Assembly (NCBI RefSeq): GCF_000019905.1
Contig: NC_010556.1
Span: 1,142,001-1,206,000 of the forward strand
Origin: Exiguobacterium artemiae 255-15
GTDB taxonomy: Bacteria > Bacillota > Bacilli > Exiguobacteriales > Exiguobacteriaceae
Length of the DNA stretch: 64,000 nucleotides
Reading direction: 5' to 3'
Under the pieces are notes generated by a model. The model was not told where the DNA came from and searched no databases. It saw only the letters and a program-made list of their open reading frames with translations. Positions 1-10,417 of the stretch are shown here, in pieces. How positions within the stretch are numbered: position 1 is the first letter of the stretch; each line of letters opens with the position of its first letter. Made by a program: the position numbers and the translations under genes.

Positions 1-1
1 T

Positions 2-442
2 GAGGCGCAAGAAGAGTATGAAGATTTAGGTGCCTTGTCAAAACAAGTCGGAATGACCTTGATTAAAACCGTCGGTGGTGCATCGGGTCCGCTTTACGGG
101 ACAGCATTCGTTAAATTTGCCGGAGCGTTTAAAGGGAAAACAGAAGTCGAAGGACAGGAACTCGCGGCAGCCTTCAAAGAAGCGACGGATGGGATCAAAA
201 TGCGCGGGAAATCAGAGTTTGGACAAAAAACGATGGTCGATATTTGGACACCGTTTTATGAAGCGCTGGAACAAGAGAGTGATTTGAACGCAACACTCGA
301 TCAAGCATTGGCAGATACAAAAGAGCGTGTGGCGACAAAAGGACGGGCTTCTTATTTTGGGGATGCAACAGTTGGTGTCCAGGATCCCGGCGCATTATCA
401 AGTTCACTGTTATTACGTTCGATTGTGGAGGTCTTGTCATGA
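2..442 (+). CDS. dhaL: Dihydroxyacetone kinase subunit L, C-terminal part (start lies outside the window)
   Basis: The reading frame is open to the window edge from base 2, so this is the last 146 residues of a protein usually about 200 residues long. DhaL is the ADP-binding subunit of the PTS-dependent dihydroxyacetone kinase: it takes phosphate from DhaM and passes it to dihydroxyacetone held on DhaK. The conserved stretch TVGGASGPLYG is present near the start of the visible part. A TTG at 35 could be taken for a start, but the upstream codons (EAQEEYEDLGA) are also DhaL-like, so the true start is upstream. The stop overlaps the dhaM start by 4 bases, so the two are translationally coupled. 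dhaK would be expected just upstream, outside this window. Confidence 0.9.
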   Translation, partial: EAQEEYEDLGALSKQVGMTLIKTVGGASGPLYGTAFVKFAGAFKGKTEVEGQELAAAFKEATDGIKMRGKSEFGQKTMVDIWTPFYEALEQESDLNATLDQALADTKERVATKGRASYFGDATVGVQDPGALSSSLLLRSIVEVLS

Positions 443-804
443 TTAATTTGATTTTAGTCTCCCATAGTGAAAAGCTTGCGACCGGACTAAAGGAACTATT
501 GGCTGAAATGGCTCCGGATACACCGATTTTACTTGCCGCAGGGCTGGCGGACGGCAGTATCGGGACCGATGCGTCCCGAATTGAAGAGACGATGAATGAG
601 TTGAACGATGACGGCTTAATTTTGACGGATATCGGATCGGCGACGATGAACGCGGAACTGGCCTTAGAATTATACAGTGGGGACCGGAACGTTCAGTTCG
701 TCGAAGCACCGCTGGTAGAGGGCGCTTTTTTGGCAGCGGTCTTAAGTGGTCAATCAAAATCGCTGGATGATATCGTAACAGGCATCAAAGCAGAATTTTC
801 GTAA
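439..804 (+). CDS. dhaM: PTS-dependent dihydroxyacetone kinase phosphotransferase subunit
   Basis: A 121-residue EIIA-mannose-like domain. It takes phosphate from HPr and hands it to DhaL-bound ADP. His9 in the opening motif LVSHSEK is the expected phosphorylated residue, and the glycine/aspartate-rich DIGSATMN loop is typical. Only the single EIIA domain is present, without the extra HPr and EI-like domains of E. coli DhaM, which is the usual form in Gram-positive bacteria. The ATG overlaps the dhaL stop codon (ATGA), so this is the last gene of a dhaKLM-type operon, closed by a strong terminator. Confidence 0.92.
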   Translation: MINLILVSHSEKLATGLKELLAEMAPDTPILLAAGLADGSIGTDASRIEETMNELNDDGLILTDIGSATMNAELALELYSGDRNVQFVEAPLVEGAFLAAVLSGQSKSLDDIVTGIKAEFS

Positions 805-821
805 GACAAGTGGTCCGATCT

Positions 822-860
822 AACAGGTTCGTTTCCGAAGAGGAAGCGAACCTGTTTTTT
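822..860 (+). terminator. Rho-independent terminator of the dha operon
   Basis: A 15-bp stem (arms 822-836 and 842-856, one G-U pair) with a 5-base loop and a T run, 18 bases after the dhaM stop. Confidence 0.9.
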
Positions 861-865
861 AGGGA

Positions 866-902
866 AAACAAAAAAACTGGTATTCCGCGAAGGAATACCA
901 GT
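866..902 (-). terminator. Rho-independent terminator of glpFK
   Basis: Perfect 11-bp stem (876-886 with 892-902) followed on the minus strand by a run of T, just after the glpK stop. With the dhaM terminator it separates the two convergent operons. Confidence 0.9.
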
Positions 903-909
903 AAAGAAA

Positions 910-2454
<1,545 letters not shown>

Positions 2455-2464
2455 TCAAACAAAA

Positions 2465-3169
2465 TCAGTTTTGCAGCAGTTGATACAGCAAGACGGCTAC
2501 TCCACCACCGATGATTGGACCAACGATTGGAATCCACGAGTAACTCCAGTCAGATGAACCTTTTCCTTTAATCGGTAAGATAGCGTGTGCAATCCGCGGA
2601 CCAAGGTCACGGGCTGGATTGATGGCATACCCTGTTGTACCACCGAGCGAGAGACCGATGACGACGACAAGAAGACCGACGATGAATGGTTTCAGTCCGT
2701 CACCAAATGTTGTCAGACCAAATGACAGAATTCCGAATACCAGGACAAACGTCCCGATGATCTCTGAAATCAGATTTGACGGTGTATGGCGAATCGCCGG
2801 ACCTGTTGCGAATACACCCAGTTTTGCTGCTTGATCATCAGTCGCTTCAAAGTGTTTCATATAATGAAGCCAAACGAGTACTGCACCGATGAATGCTCCG
2901 ATTAATTGACCGGCGATATAGACAGGTACGTCTGCCCACGGTAAATCGGAATTCATGGCAAGCGCCAATGTCAATGCAGGATTGAGATGCGCACCACTCG
3001 AGGCAGCAATGTATGCTCCCGTCATGACGGCGAGACCCCAAGCGAATGTAATGACAATCCAGCCGCCGTTCTCAGATTTCGTCTTTCTCAAGACAACCCC
3101 TGCAACGACTCCGTCCCCGAGCAAAATCAGAATCATTGTTCCAATCAGCTCACTTGTAAAGTTACTCAT
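2465..3169 (-). CDS. glpF: Glycerol uptake facilitator (aquaglyceroporin)
   Basis: A 234-residue MIP-family channel for glycerol diffusion across the membrane. Both pore signatures are visible: HLNPALTLA and [13 protein letters not shown]. The aspartate after the second NPAR is the mark of glycerol facilitators as against pure water channels. Six membrane helices are expected. The frame is open 15 codons further upstream, but the ATG at 3169 has an AGGGAGG site at normal spacing and gives the family-typical N-terminus [11 protein letters not shown]. First gene of the glpFK operon; a cre site lies 63 to 76 bases upstream. Confidence 0.95.
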   Translation of the reverse strand: MSNFTSELIGTMILILLGDGVVAGVVLRKTKSENGGWIVITFAWGLAVMTGAYIAASSGAHLNPALTLALAMNSDLPWADVPVYIAGQLIGAFIGAVLVWLHYMKHFEATDDQAAKLGVFATGPAIRHTPSNLISEIIGTFVLVFGILSFGLTTFGDGLKPFIVGLLVVVIGLSLGGTTGYAINPARDLGPRIAHAILPIKGKGSSDWSYSWIPIVGPIIGGGVAVLLYQLLQN

Positions 3170-3231
3170 GCAAAAACCCTCCCTTTGGATTAAAGCAAAT
3201 AATGGCCTTTCCATTTAAACCTACATCTAAT

Positions 3232-3245
3232 TGAGAACGTTTTCA
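3232..3245. promoter_or_regulatory. CcpA-type cre site upstream of glpF
   Basis: TGAGAACGTTTTCA fits the consensus TGWNANCGNTNWCA at every position and is almost palindromic. It lies upstream of glpF, where catabolite repression of glycerol uptake would be expected. No GlpP-type leader terminator is visible between the site and glpF. Confidence 0.7.
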
Positions 3246-3318
3246 ATACAATTAATTCAAATCTTCGAATTAAAATTTCCTTAATTTATGTTTAAAAAAA
3301 TGAATAATGGATATTAAA

Positions 3319-3357
3319 AAAATCCTTTGCTCATTTTTACAATGAACAAAGGATTTT
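3319..3357. terminator. Terminator between glpF and the DUF2227 gene
   Basis: A 16-bp stem (3320-3335 with 3341-3356, one mismatch) flanked by A and T runs. It directly follows the stop of the minus-strand DUF2227 gene. Confidence 0.8.
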
Positions 3358-3827
3358 TAACGACGCTTTTTTCGCTTCTTTTTGGTGCGGAAGAAGCTGC
3401 TGGAGTGATCAAGAACGATATGTATCGTACTGGCGACCATAACGCCGATGATAAAAGCAGGCATGGACGCAAACCAGGAATCGACCGTACTTGATTCGAC
3501 AAGTTTCAGATACAGCGCCAAAAATAAAAGCGGAATCAGAAAAGCGGCGCTGTACATCAGACGAATGAGATCGCCGATGATCAAACCATGCGACCAGATG
3601 GAGCGGTGGGGCATGATTTTGACATACGGCATCCAAAGGACCCGTAAAGGACCGTGCCGGTAGTAAGGTTCGGACTTCAAGTCGAGGTCTGGTGAAAGCC
3701 AAAGGGTGCCGACGGCGATGCCGACAGCGGTTGGAAGCCAATCCGTCTGCTGAGTTGCGACCGAATACGCAACATAGCCGGTTAAAGCAACGGTATTGAC
3801 AGTATCGTGTACATTTCCAGAAGGCAT
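3357..3827 (-). CDS. DUF2227 family putative metal-binding membrane protein
   Basis: A 156-residue protein resembling the DUF2227 family, distantly like YdjM-type membrane-bound hydrolases. The histidine/aspartate pattern suggests a metal site: H7 near the N-terminus, SPDLDLKS, PHRSIWSHG, and IVLDHSSS near the end. Two or three hydrophobic segments are present (around 15-45, 85-110 and 123-140), followed by a very basic tail (TKKKRKKRR). The activity is not known. The ATG at 3827 has no recognisable ribosome binding site, because the lexA terminator hairpin ends eight bases before it. That makes its expression unusual: either leaderless, or dependent on read-through from lexA. Confidence 0.75.
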   Translation of the reverse strand: MPSGNVHDTVNTVALTGYVAYSVATQQTDWLPTAVGIAVGTLWLSPDLDLKSEPYYRHGPLRVLWMPYVKIMPHRSIWSHGLIIGDLIRLMYSAAFLIPLLFLALYLKLVESSTVDSWFASMPAFIIGVMVASTIHIVLDHSSSFFRTKKKRKKRR

Positions 3828-3828
3828 G

Positions 3829-3851
3829 AAAAAAGACCAGCTGAGCTGGTC
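3829..3851 (-). terminator. Terminator of lexA
   Basis: GACCAGC/GCTGGTC stem with six T on the minus strand, immediately after the lexA stop and immediately before the next start codon at 3827. Confidence 0.8.
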
Positions 3852-3857
3852 CCTCGC

Positions 3858-4472
3858 TTAGTGGATCGTCCGATATACGCCGATGACCTTGCCAAGAATC
3901 GAGACGTTATCGAAATACATCGGGTCCATCGAATCATTTTCTGGTTGGAGACGTACTTGTTGATCTTCTAAGAAGAACCGTTTGACGGTCGCTTCGCTAT
4001 CTTCGGTCATAGCCACGACGATTTCACCATTCTCTGCTGTGTTTTGCTGACGAACGATGACCCGGTCACCGTCTAGAATGCCTGCGTTAATCATCGACTC
4101 ACCGTCAATCGTCAACATGAAAACATTTTCGTTCCCGACGTAATGGGCAGGAAGCGGGAAATGTTCTTCGATATTTTCGATGGCTGTGATGGGAAAACCG
4201 GCCGTTACTTTCCCGATGACAGGGATGTGTACGATGGCTTCATGATCTTCTTCAGGTTTATCAAGCAATATCTCAATCGCACGTGGTTTTGTTGGGTCAC
4301 GGCGAATCAGTCCGCGTTTTTCTAGACGATCCAAATGACCGTGTACCGTTGAGCTTGAAGCAAGACCAACAGCCTCACCGATTTCACGAACTGAAGGTGG
4401 ATACCCTTTCAATTTCACTTGAGCAACGATGTAGTCAAGGATTTCTTGTTGTCGTTTCGACATTTTCCGCAT
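3858..4472 (-). CDS. lexA: SOS repressor LexA
   Basis: A 204-residue repressor of the DNA damage response. The N-terminal winged helix (residues 1-65) contains the recognition segment [16 protein letters not shown]. The C-terminal S24 peptidase domain has the self-cleavage site Ala91-Gly92, catalytic Ser126 (DGESM) and Lys164 (ATVKRF). RecA-stimulated self-cleavage would relieve repression. The frame is open well upstream, but the ATG at 4472 has a GAGGTGG site and gives the family length. Three LexA boxes lie in the divergent region to yneA, so it should repress itself and yneA-yneB. Confidence 0.97.
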   Translation of the reverse strand: MRKMSKRQQEILDYIVAQVKLKGYPPSVREIGEAVGLASSSTVHGHLDRLEKRGLIRRDPTKPRAIEILLDKPEEDHEAIVHIPVIGKVTAGFPITAIENIEEHFPLPAHYVGNENVFMLTIDGESMINAGILDGDRVIVRQQNTAENGEIVVAMTEDSEATVKRFFLEDQQVRLQPENDSMDPMYFDNVSILGKVIGVYRTIH

Positions 4473-4562
4473 ATGAATTGCCACCTCTTTCCGGATTGGT
4501 TTTTTGAAGGTTATAGGAATACATGTTTCTAAAATCACTATAACATAGAACAAATGAGCGTA

Positions 4563-4576
4563 CAAACAATTGTTCG
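4563..4576. promoter_or_regulatory. LexA box 1 (closest to lexA)
   Basis: CAAACAATTGTTCG, one base off the Gram-positive SOS consensus CGAACN4GTTCG. Confidence 0.75.
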
Positions 4577-4591
4577 ACATTTTGTGTTGAC

Positions 4592-4605
4592 CGAACACCG
4601 GTTCT
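4592..4605. promoter_or_regulatory. LexA box 2
   Basis: CGAACACCGGTTCT, one base off the consensus, 15 bases from box 1. Confidence 0.8.
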
Positions 4606-4624
4606 TGGTTTAAGATGAGTTATG

Positions 4625-4638
4625 CGAACAATTGTTCC
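4625..4638. promoter_or_regulatory. LexA box 3 (closest to yneA)
   Basis: CGAACAATTGTTCC, one base off the consensus, 19 bases from box 2 and about 45 bases before the yneA start. Confidence 0.8.
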
Positions 4639-4681
4639 GAGAACATCTATTCTAAAACATTTTTAATTGGAGGGATTTATC

Positions 4682-4969
4682 ATGATGCATACGATTCGTA
4701 CCCATGCCTTTTCCATTGTTTTTTATACGCTCAGCCTTGCTTTCATTCTTTTTCTCTTAACGCCTCGACCGGACGAGAAGGTTGAACAACTCTTGACGGC
4801 TTCTGTCACGGTCGATCAAAACGCGACCGTCGAACAGGTCGCCGAAGTCTACAATGACGGATCGATGACCAATCAGGAATATGTCGAGTGGTTGATCGAG
4901 AATAATGAACTGAAGACGACTCATGTCATTTCGAAAAACAAAATCGTTGTACCAATCGCGCAACAGTGA
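4682..4969 (+). CDS. yneA: SOS-induced cell division suppressor YneA
   Basis: A 95-residue protein with an N-terminal membrane anchor (about residues 10-30) and a short C-terminal LysM-like segment (about 45-95). YneA of B. subtilis is about 105 residues and delays division during DNA damage. The ATG pair at 4682/4685 follows a GGAGG site. The frame could also start at TTG 4667, but that overlaps the ribosome binding site. Divergent from lexA with three LexA boxes between, and followed by yneB as in B. subtilis. Confidence 0.88.
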   Translation: MMHTIRTHAFSIVFYTLSLAFILFLLTPRPDEKVEQLLTASVTVDQNATVEQVAEVYNDGSMTNQEYVEWLIENNELKTTHVISKNKIVVPIAQQ

Positions 4970-5008
4970 CAAACTGTAAAAGTTGTCAAAGAACGAACAG
5001 GGGTGTGA

Positions 5009-5668
<660 letters not shown>

Positions 5669-5670
5669 GG

Positions 5671-5716
5671 AAGTAAGTTTGATGCGTCAGTGGCGCATCA
5701 AACTTGCTTTTTTTTA
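5671..5716 (+). terminator. Terminator of yneAB
   Basis: A long stem (AAGTTTGATGCG paired with CGCATCAAACTT) and an eight-T run, right after the yneB stop. Confidence 0.9.
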
Positions 5717-5781
5717 GTGGGTCTTTTACAGTAGGGTTACGATTGAAAACTCATATTTGAGTCAACAGAAAGAGGGATATT

Positions 5782-6018
5782 ATGTTATCACAAGAACAAC
5801 TAGACCGGATTAATGAACTGGCAAATAAATCAAAAGTCGAACCGCTAACAGATGCGGAAACGGCGGAACAAAAAGAATTACGGACGGCTTATCTCGAAGC
5901 GTTCCGCGGTTCATTCAAAAATCAGATGATGGGTATTAAAATCGTCGATGAAGAAGGAACGGACGTTACACCTGAAAAATTGAAGCAGGCACAAGAAGAG
6001 GAACGTAATAAACAATAA
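5782..6018 (+). CDS. ynzC: DUF896 family protein YnzC
   Basis: A 78-residue, mostly helical, charged protein of the UPF0291/DUF896 family. It opens with MLSQEQLDRINELANKSK and contains the family motif AYLEAFRGSFKNQM. Its role is not established, although the B. subtilis gene belongs to the LexA-controlled yneA-yneB-ynzC group. Here it is separated from yneB by a terminator and has an AGAGGG site. A 14-bp palindrome (ACTCATATTTGAGT, 5749-5762) lies 19 bases upstream of the start; no protein can be assigned to it. Confidence 0.88.
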   Translation: MLSQEQLDRINELANKSKVEPLTDAETAEQKELRTAYLEAFRGSFKNQMMGIKIVDEEGTDVTPEKLKQAQEEERNKQ

Positions 6019-6020
6019 CA

Positions 6021-6064
6021 GAAAAGCTATGTCACTCAATGGGATGAGTGGGATAGCTTTTTTT
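6021..6064 (+). terminator. Terminator of ynzC
   Basis: Imperfect 15-bp stem (AAAGCTAT...ATAGCTTT) with a long T run immediately after the ynzC stop. Confidence 0.8.
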
Positions 6065-6196
6065 GATGAAAAGTTCGTAATGTGTATCATGAAAGTGGCA
6101 AGAAAACGGCAATAGATAGCGCATTCATTTTAATGTGACATACTATTTAGAAAAGTTGTATCACATTTCTGGGTATGCTAAAATGAGGAGGAATTT

Positions 6197-6283
6197 GTGA
6201 AAAAGAGAGAGGATGATTGTTTTGACGAACATGACAACAGTAGAATTATTAGCAGTAAATACGATTCGTACCTTATCCATTGA
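6197..6283 (+). CDS. Candidate 28-codon upstream ORF overlapping the tkt start
   Basis: A GTG at 6197 is preceded by a near-perfect AGGAGG site at 5-base spacing, better than that of tkt itself. It opens a 28-codon frame ([16 protein letters not shown]...) that ends at 6283, about 60 bases inside tkt in another frame. It may be a translated leader that tunes tkt, or a chance frame whose Shine-Dalgarno belongs to nothing. Nothing in the peptide is recognisable. Confidence 0.3.
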   Translation: MKKREDDCFDEHDNSRIISSKYDSYLIH

Positions 6284-8201
6284 TGCAGTACAAAAAGCGA
6301 ACTCGGGTCACCCGGGAATGCCGATGGGTGCAGCACCGATGGCATTTACATTATGGGCGGATCATATGAACCACAACCCTAAAAATCCAGAATGGTTCAA
6401 CCGTGACCGTTTTGTACTTTCAGCAGGACACGGTTCAATGCTTCTCTACTCACTCCTCCATTTATCAGGTTATGATCTCGCGATGGATGACTTGAAGTCA
6501 TTCCGTCAATGGAACTCAAAAACACCGGGTCACCCGGAATACCGTCACACAGCAGGTGTCGATGCGACGACTGGTCCACTCGGACAAGGCATCGCGATGG
6601 CTGTCGGTATGGCGATGGCAGAGCGTCACCTCGAAGCGAAATATAACCGTGACGACTTAAATGTCGTCGATCACTTCACATACGGGATTTGCGGAGACGG
6701 TGATTTAATGGAAGGTGTTTCAGCAGAAGCGGCTTCACTCGCAGGACATTTAGGTCTTGGTAAACTCGTCGTTCTGTATGATTCAAACGATATCTCGCTT
6801 GACGGTGACCTTGATAAATCGTTCTCGGAAAACGTTCAACAACGTTTTGAAGCGTATAACTGGCAAGTCATCCGTGTCGAAGACGGAACAGATCTCGATT
6901 CGATTTCAAAAGCAATCGAAGCAGCGAAAGCGGAAACAACAAAACCGACATTGATCGAAGTCAAAACGGTCATTGGATTCGGTTCGCCAAACAAATCAGG
7001 GAAATCAGCTTCACACGGTGCACCACTCGGCGACGCGGAAATCAAGTTGACGAAAGCAAGCTACGTTTGGGATCACGAAGAGTTCTATGTGCCGGACGAA
7101 GTCAAAGACTTGTTCGAAGAGCGCATCGAAAAACGTGGTGCTGATACAGAAGCAGCATGGACAGAAAAAATGGAACAATACAAAGCGGCACATCCGGAAT
7201 TGCACGCTGAGCTTGTTCAAGCAATCAACAACGAATTGCCAAGCAACTGGGAAGCTGACCTTCCGACTTACGATCTGACATCGAAAAAAGCAACACGTCA
7301 GACAAGTGGTGAAGTTCTCAATGCCATCGCGAAAAACGTCCCGACAATCTTCGGTGGATCAGCTGACTTGGCAGGATCAAACAACACGATGCTCAAAGGC
7401 GAAGCTGACTTCGACATCGATCCGAGCGGCCGTAACATCTGGTTTGGTGTCCGTGAGTTCGCCATGGCAGCAGCTGTCAACGGTATGGCGTTACACGGTG
7501 GTGTCATTCCTTATGGTGCGACATTCTTCGTCTTCTCGGATTACCTCCGTCCTGCAGTCCGTTTAGCAGCATTGATGGGTATCCAGTCAATCTTCGTCCT
7601 GACACATGACTCGATTGCAGTCGGTGAAGATGGTCCGACACACGAGCCGGTTGAACACTTGATGAGCTTCCGTGCGATGCCGAACCTGACAGTTTACCGT
7701 CCGGCAGATGGAAAAGAAACGATTGCCGCATGGAAAACAGCCGTTCAATCAACAAACAAACCGACACTTCTCGTCATGACACGTCAAGGATTACCTGAAC
7801 TTGAAGGTACGACGGTCGAAGGCGCTGAAAAAGGCGGATATGTCATCGCGGGTGACATTGAAAAAGCGGATACAATCTTAATGGGAACAGGTTCTGAAGT
7901 GCACTTGCTCGTCGAAGCACAAAAAGAACTCGGCGAAACGGCAGCTGTCGTCTCACTTCCATCATGGGAATTGTTTGAAGCGCAATCAGCTGAATACAAA
8001 GAATCGGTCTTGCCAAAACGCATCACGAAGCGTCTTGCAATTGAAGCCGGAGCTTCGCTCGGTTGGTATAAATATGTAGGAACAGAAGGTCAAGTCATCG
8101 GAATCGATCGCTTCGGTGCTTCTGCTCCTGGAGATCTTCTGTTAAAAGAGTACGGCATGTCTGTCGAAAATGTCTTAAATACAGTCAAGCAACTTGGTTA
8201 A
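6222..8201 (+). CDS. tkt: Transketolase
   Basis: A transketolase of about 660 residues. It is a thiamine diphosphate enzyme that moves two-carbon units between sugar phosphates in the non-oxidative pentose phosphate pathway. The ThDP/metal motif (GDGDLMEG ... N) is near residue 155, and the substrate-binding [21 protein letters not shown] and [15 protein letters not shown] stretches are intact. The start is uncertain: TTG 6222 has GAGAGG nine bases upstream, ATG 6231 gives the exact N-terminus of the B. subtilis enzyme but lies 18 bases from that site, and ATG 6213 is too close. Same neighbours as in B. subtilis, but sirA, normally between tkt and yneF, is absent. Confidence 0.96.
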   Translation: MTNMTTVELLAVNTIRTLSIDAVQKANSGHPGMPMGAAPMAFTLWADHMNHNPKNPEWFNRDRFVLSAGHGSMLLYSLLHLSGYDLAMDDLKSFRQWNSKTPGHPEYRHTAGVDATTGPLGQGIAMAVGMAMAERHLEAKYNRDDLNVVDHFTYGICGDGDLMEGVSAEAASLAGHLGLGKLVVLYDSNDISLDGDLDKSFSENVQQRFEAYNWQVIRVEDGTDLDSISKAIEAAKAETTKPTLIEVKTVIGFGSPNKSGKSASHGAPLGDAEIKLTKASYVWDHEEFYVPDEVKDLFEERIEKRGADTEAAWTEKMEQYKAAHPELHAELVQAINNELPSNWEADLPTYDLTSKKATRQTSGEVLNAIAKNVPTIFGGSADLAGSNNTMLKGEADFDIDPSGRNIWFGVREFAMAAAVNGMALHGGVIPYGATFFVFSDYLRPAVRLAALMGIQSIFVLTHDSIAVGEDGPTHEPVEHLMSFRAMPNLTVYRPADGKETIAAWKTAVQSTNKPTLLVMTRQGLPELEGTTVEGAEKGGYVIAGDIEKADTILMGTGSEVHLLVEAQKELGETAAVVSLPSWELFEAQSAEYKESVLPKRITKRLAIEAGASLGWYKYVGTEGQVIGIDRFGASAPGDLLLKEYGMSVENVLNTVKQLG

Positions 8202-8205
8202 TGAA

Positions 8206-8237
8206 GAAAGGTGCGCAAACGCGCGCACCTTTTTTTT
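8206..8237 (+). terminator. Terminator of tkt
   Basis: AAGGTGCGC/GCGCACCTT stem and an eight-T run right after the tkt stop. Confidence 0.9.
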
Positions 8238-8309
8238 GCATTATCTATGCAAAGGCTTTAAATTATAGTATAGTAAAAAGCGACGTTTGAAGTTAGAGGA
8301 GGAAGCAAC

Positions 8310-8540
8310 TTGGCTACATGGATTTGGATTTTAATTGCCCTTCTTTGCTTGGTAGCTGGTGTCGCCCTTGGTTTCTATATCGCTCGCCGATACATGATGA
8401 ACTATTTGGAGCAAAACCCACCAATCAACGAAGATATGATTAAGACATTGATGATGCAAATGGGTCAAAAGCCATCACAAAAGAAAGTCAACCAAGTGAT
8501 GCGTTCAATGAGTGGTTCAATGAAATCACCGAAAAAATAA
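8310..8540 (+). CDS. yneF: UPF0154 membrane protein YneF
   Basis: A 76-residue protein with one N-terminal membrane helix (residues 4-24) followed by a cytoplasmic segment containing [21 protein letters not shown], which identifies the UPF0154/YneF family. It starts at TTG with a strong AGAGGAGG site eight bases upstream. Function unknown; widely kept next to tkt in Bacillales. Confidence 0.9.
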   Translation: MATWIWILIALLCLVAGVALGFYIARRYMMNYLEQNPPINEDMIKTLMMQMGQKPSQKKVNQVMRSMSGSMKSPKK

Positions 8541-8548
8541 TGACTTGT

Positions 8549-8576
8549 AAAAGGAGACCAATTTGGTCTCCTTTTG
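8549..8576 (+). terminator. Terminator of yneF
   Basis: Perfect stem AAAAGGAGACCA/TGGTCTCCTTTT with a 3-base loop. Confidence 0.85.
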
Positions 8577-8659
8577 TTTGCTATTTTTTAGGAAGATGGC
8601 TAATCTGAAATGTGAGACTATTAGAAATACTCAATCGAATTTAAAAAGGGGGGACTTGT

Positions 8660-10417
8660 ATGGGAGTCTTCAGGAAACTGAGTTGGTTTTTCCGACTCGA
8701 ATGGAAAGCATACAGTTTAGGGATCATTGCTTTAATTTTTGTTGCCGGACTGGAACTGATTCCGCCGAAAGTGATCGGCTCGACGGTCAACGGACTGAGC
8801 GAAGGCAGTTTGACGAAAAATGATTTGTGGAAACTAGTTGGCACACTGGTGTTGATCGGGGTATCGACCTATGTGATTCGTTATTTTTGGCGGTTCTTCA
8901 TCTTCGGCGCATCCATCCGGCTCGGGCGGTTGTTACGAAGTCAGTTATACGGTCATTTTTCTGACTTGGATCAATCGTTTTATAAAAAGTACCGTAGCGG
9001 GGATTTAATGGCTCATGCGACAAACGATGTGCAAGCGGTTTCGATGACGGCTGGAGCCGGTATTTTGACACTCGTCGATTCCGTGACGATGGGGAGTTTT
9101 GTCATCATCACGATGATTACGACAATCAGTTGGAAGCTGACGCTTGTTTCCCTGTTACCGATGCCGTTGATGGTGTATTTGACATCACGTTACGGCAAGA
9201 TGCTGCACTCGCGGTTTCATGATGCACAAGAAGCCTTTTCCGATTTAAATGATAAAGTCGCAGAAAGCGTCAGCGGGGTCCGGGTCTTAAAAGCCACCGG
9301 GGAAGTCGAGTCGGATGTCGGTACGTTTACATCGCTGTCAGACGATGTCGTACAAAAAAACCGCCGGGTCGCAAAAATCGATGCCTTATTTGATCCGACG
9401 ATTTTCGGTTTGGTCGGTTTGTCTTATATCATTGCCGTTGGATACGGCGCCTATTTATTGCAGCAAGGCGAAATTCGGATTGGGGACATCGTATCTTTCA
9501 CTACATACCTGGGTTTATTGACGTGGCCGATGCTCGCGTTCGGCTGGTTGTTTAATATCGTTGAACGGGGACGTGCCTCGTACGACCGGATCGAACGGAT
9601 GCTTGCGATCGAGCCGGAAATCAAGGATGCGAAAGAAGCGGCGACGACGGTTGCATCCGCTGATTTACAAGTCGCGATTGATCGGTTTGTATATGAGACA
9701 CAACCTGTGCTTGAGAACATTCATGTGACATTGACACCCGGTCGGACACTTGGAATCGTTGGTCGGACCGGTGCCGGGAAATCGACATTCGTTCGCCTGT
9801 TATCACGCGAATACGATGTCAAATACGGTTCGATTGCGATTGGCGGACAAGACGTCAAACAATTGACGCGGGAAACGGTCCGCAAGCAGGTCGCCATCGT
9901 ACCGCAGGATCATTTCCTGTTCTCTGCTTCGATTGCCGATAATATTGCCTTTGCCAAACCGGATGCTTCGATGGAAGAAATCATGGAAGCCGCACGGATT
10001 GCTGCCGTACATGAGGATATTCTCGGCTTTACGGAAGGGTACGCGACGATGGTCGGGGAGCGCGGCGTCACGTTATCCGGCGGTCAAAAGCAGCGGATTT
10101 CGATTGCCCGGGCATTGCTTGCAGATTGTCCGATTCTGGTACTCGATGATGCGTTGTCGGCGGTTGACGCGAAGACGGAAGAAGCGATCATCGAACATTT
10201 CCGGACAGCGGATAATGAACAGTCGCAAATCATCGTTGCCCACCGTCTGTCAGCCGTTTCGCATACGGATGAAATCATCGTTCTCGATGCGGGACGAATC
10301 ATTGAACGGGGAACACACGACGAATTGCTTGCGCGGAACGGTTGGTATAAAGAAACATACGACCGCCAGCAACTGGAATCACTCGTCGAACAGGGAGGTG
10401 GAACGCTTGAATCATGA
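8660..10417 (+). CDS. yheI: Multidrug ABC exporter half-transporter, BmrC/YheI-like
   Basis: A 585-residue half-transporter: six membrane helices (about 15-300), then an ATPase domain (about 335-575) with Walker A GRTGAGKST, signature LSGGQKQ and Walker B ILVLDDALSAVD. The residue after the Walker B aspartate is Asp rather than the catalytic Glu, as in BmrC (YheI) of B. subtilis, which forms the degenerate ATP site in a heterodimer. Sequence and length match YheI along the whole protein. The start of the partner gene overlaps its end by 11 bases, so a BmrCD-like heterodimer is expected. Unlike the B. subtilis operon I see no leader peptide in front. Confidence 0.9.
   Translation: MGVFRKLSWFFRLEWKAYSLGIIALIFVAGLELIPPKVIGSTVNGLSEGSLTKNDLWKLVGTLVLIGVSTYVIRYFWRFFIFGASIRLGRLLRSQLYGHFSDLDQSFYKKYRSGDLMAHATNDVQAVSMTAGAGILTLVDSVTMGSFVIITMITTISWKLTLVSLLPMPLMVYLTSRYGKMLHSRFHDAQEAFSDLNDKVAESVSGVRVLKATGEVESDVGTFTSLSDDVVQKNRRVAKIDALFDPTIFGLVGLSYIIAVGYGAYLLQQGEIRIGDIVSFTTYLGLLTWPMLAFGWLFNIVERGRASYDRIERMLAIEPEIKDAKEAATTVASADLQVAIDRFVYETQPVLENIHVTLTPGRTLGIVGRTGAGKSTFVRLLSREYDVKYGSIAIGGQDVKQLTRETVRKQVAIVPQDHFLFSASIADNIAFAKPDASMEEIMEAARIAAVHEDILGFTEGYATMVGERGVTLSGGQKQRISIARALLADCPILVLDDALSAVDAKTEEAIIEHFRTADNEQSQIIVAHRLSAVSHTDEIIVLDAGRIIERGTHDELLARNGWYKETYDRQQLESLVEQGGGTLES

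Noticed and set aside
4517-4530. Fourth LexA-box-like sequence (GAATACATGTTTCT)
   Set aside because: Too many changes from CGAACN4GTTCG, and it overlaps no useful promoter position.
9933-10406. Longer N-terminus for the second ABC half-transporter
   Set aside because: The 158 extra codons lie inside the first ABC gene in another frame and have no transporter-like sequence; the TTG at 10407 has its own ribosome binding site.
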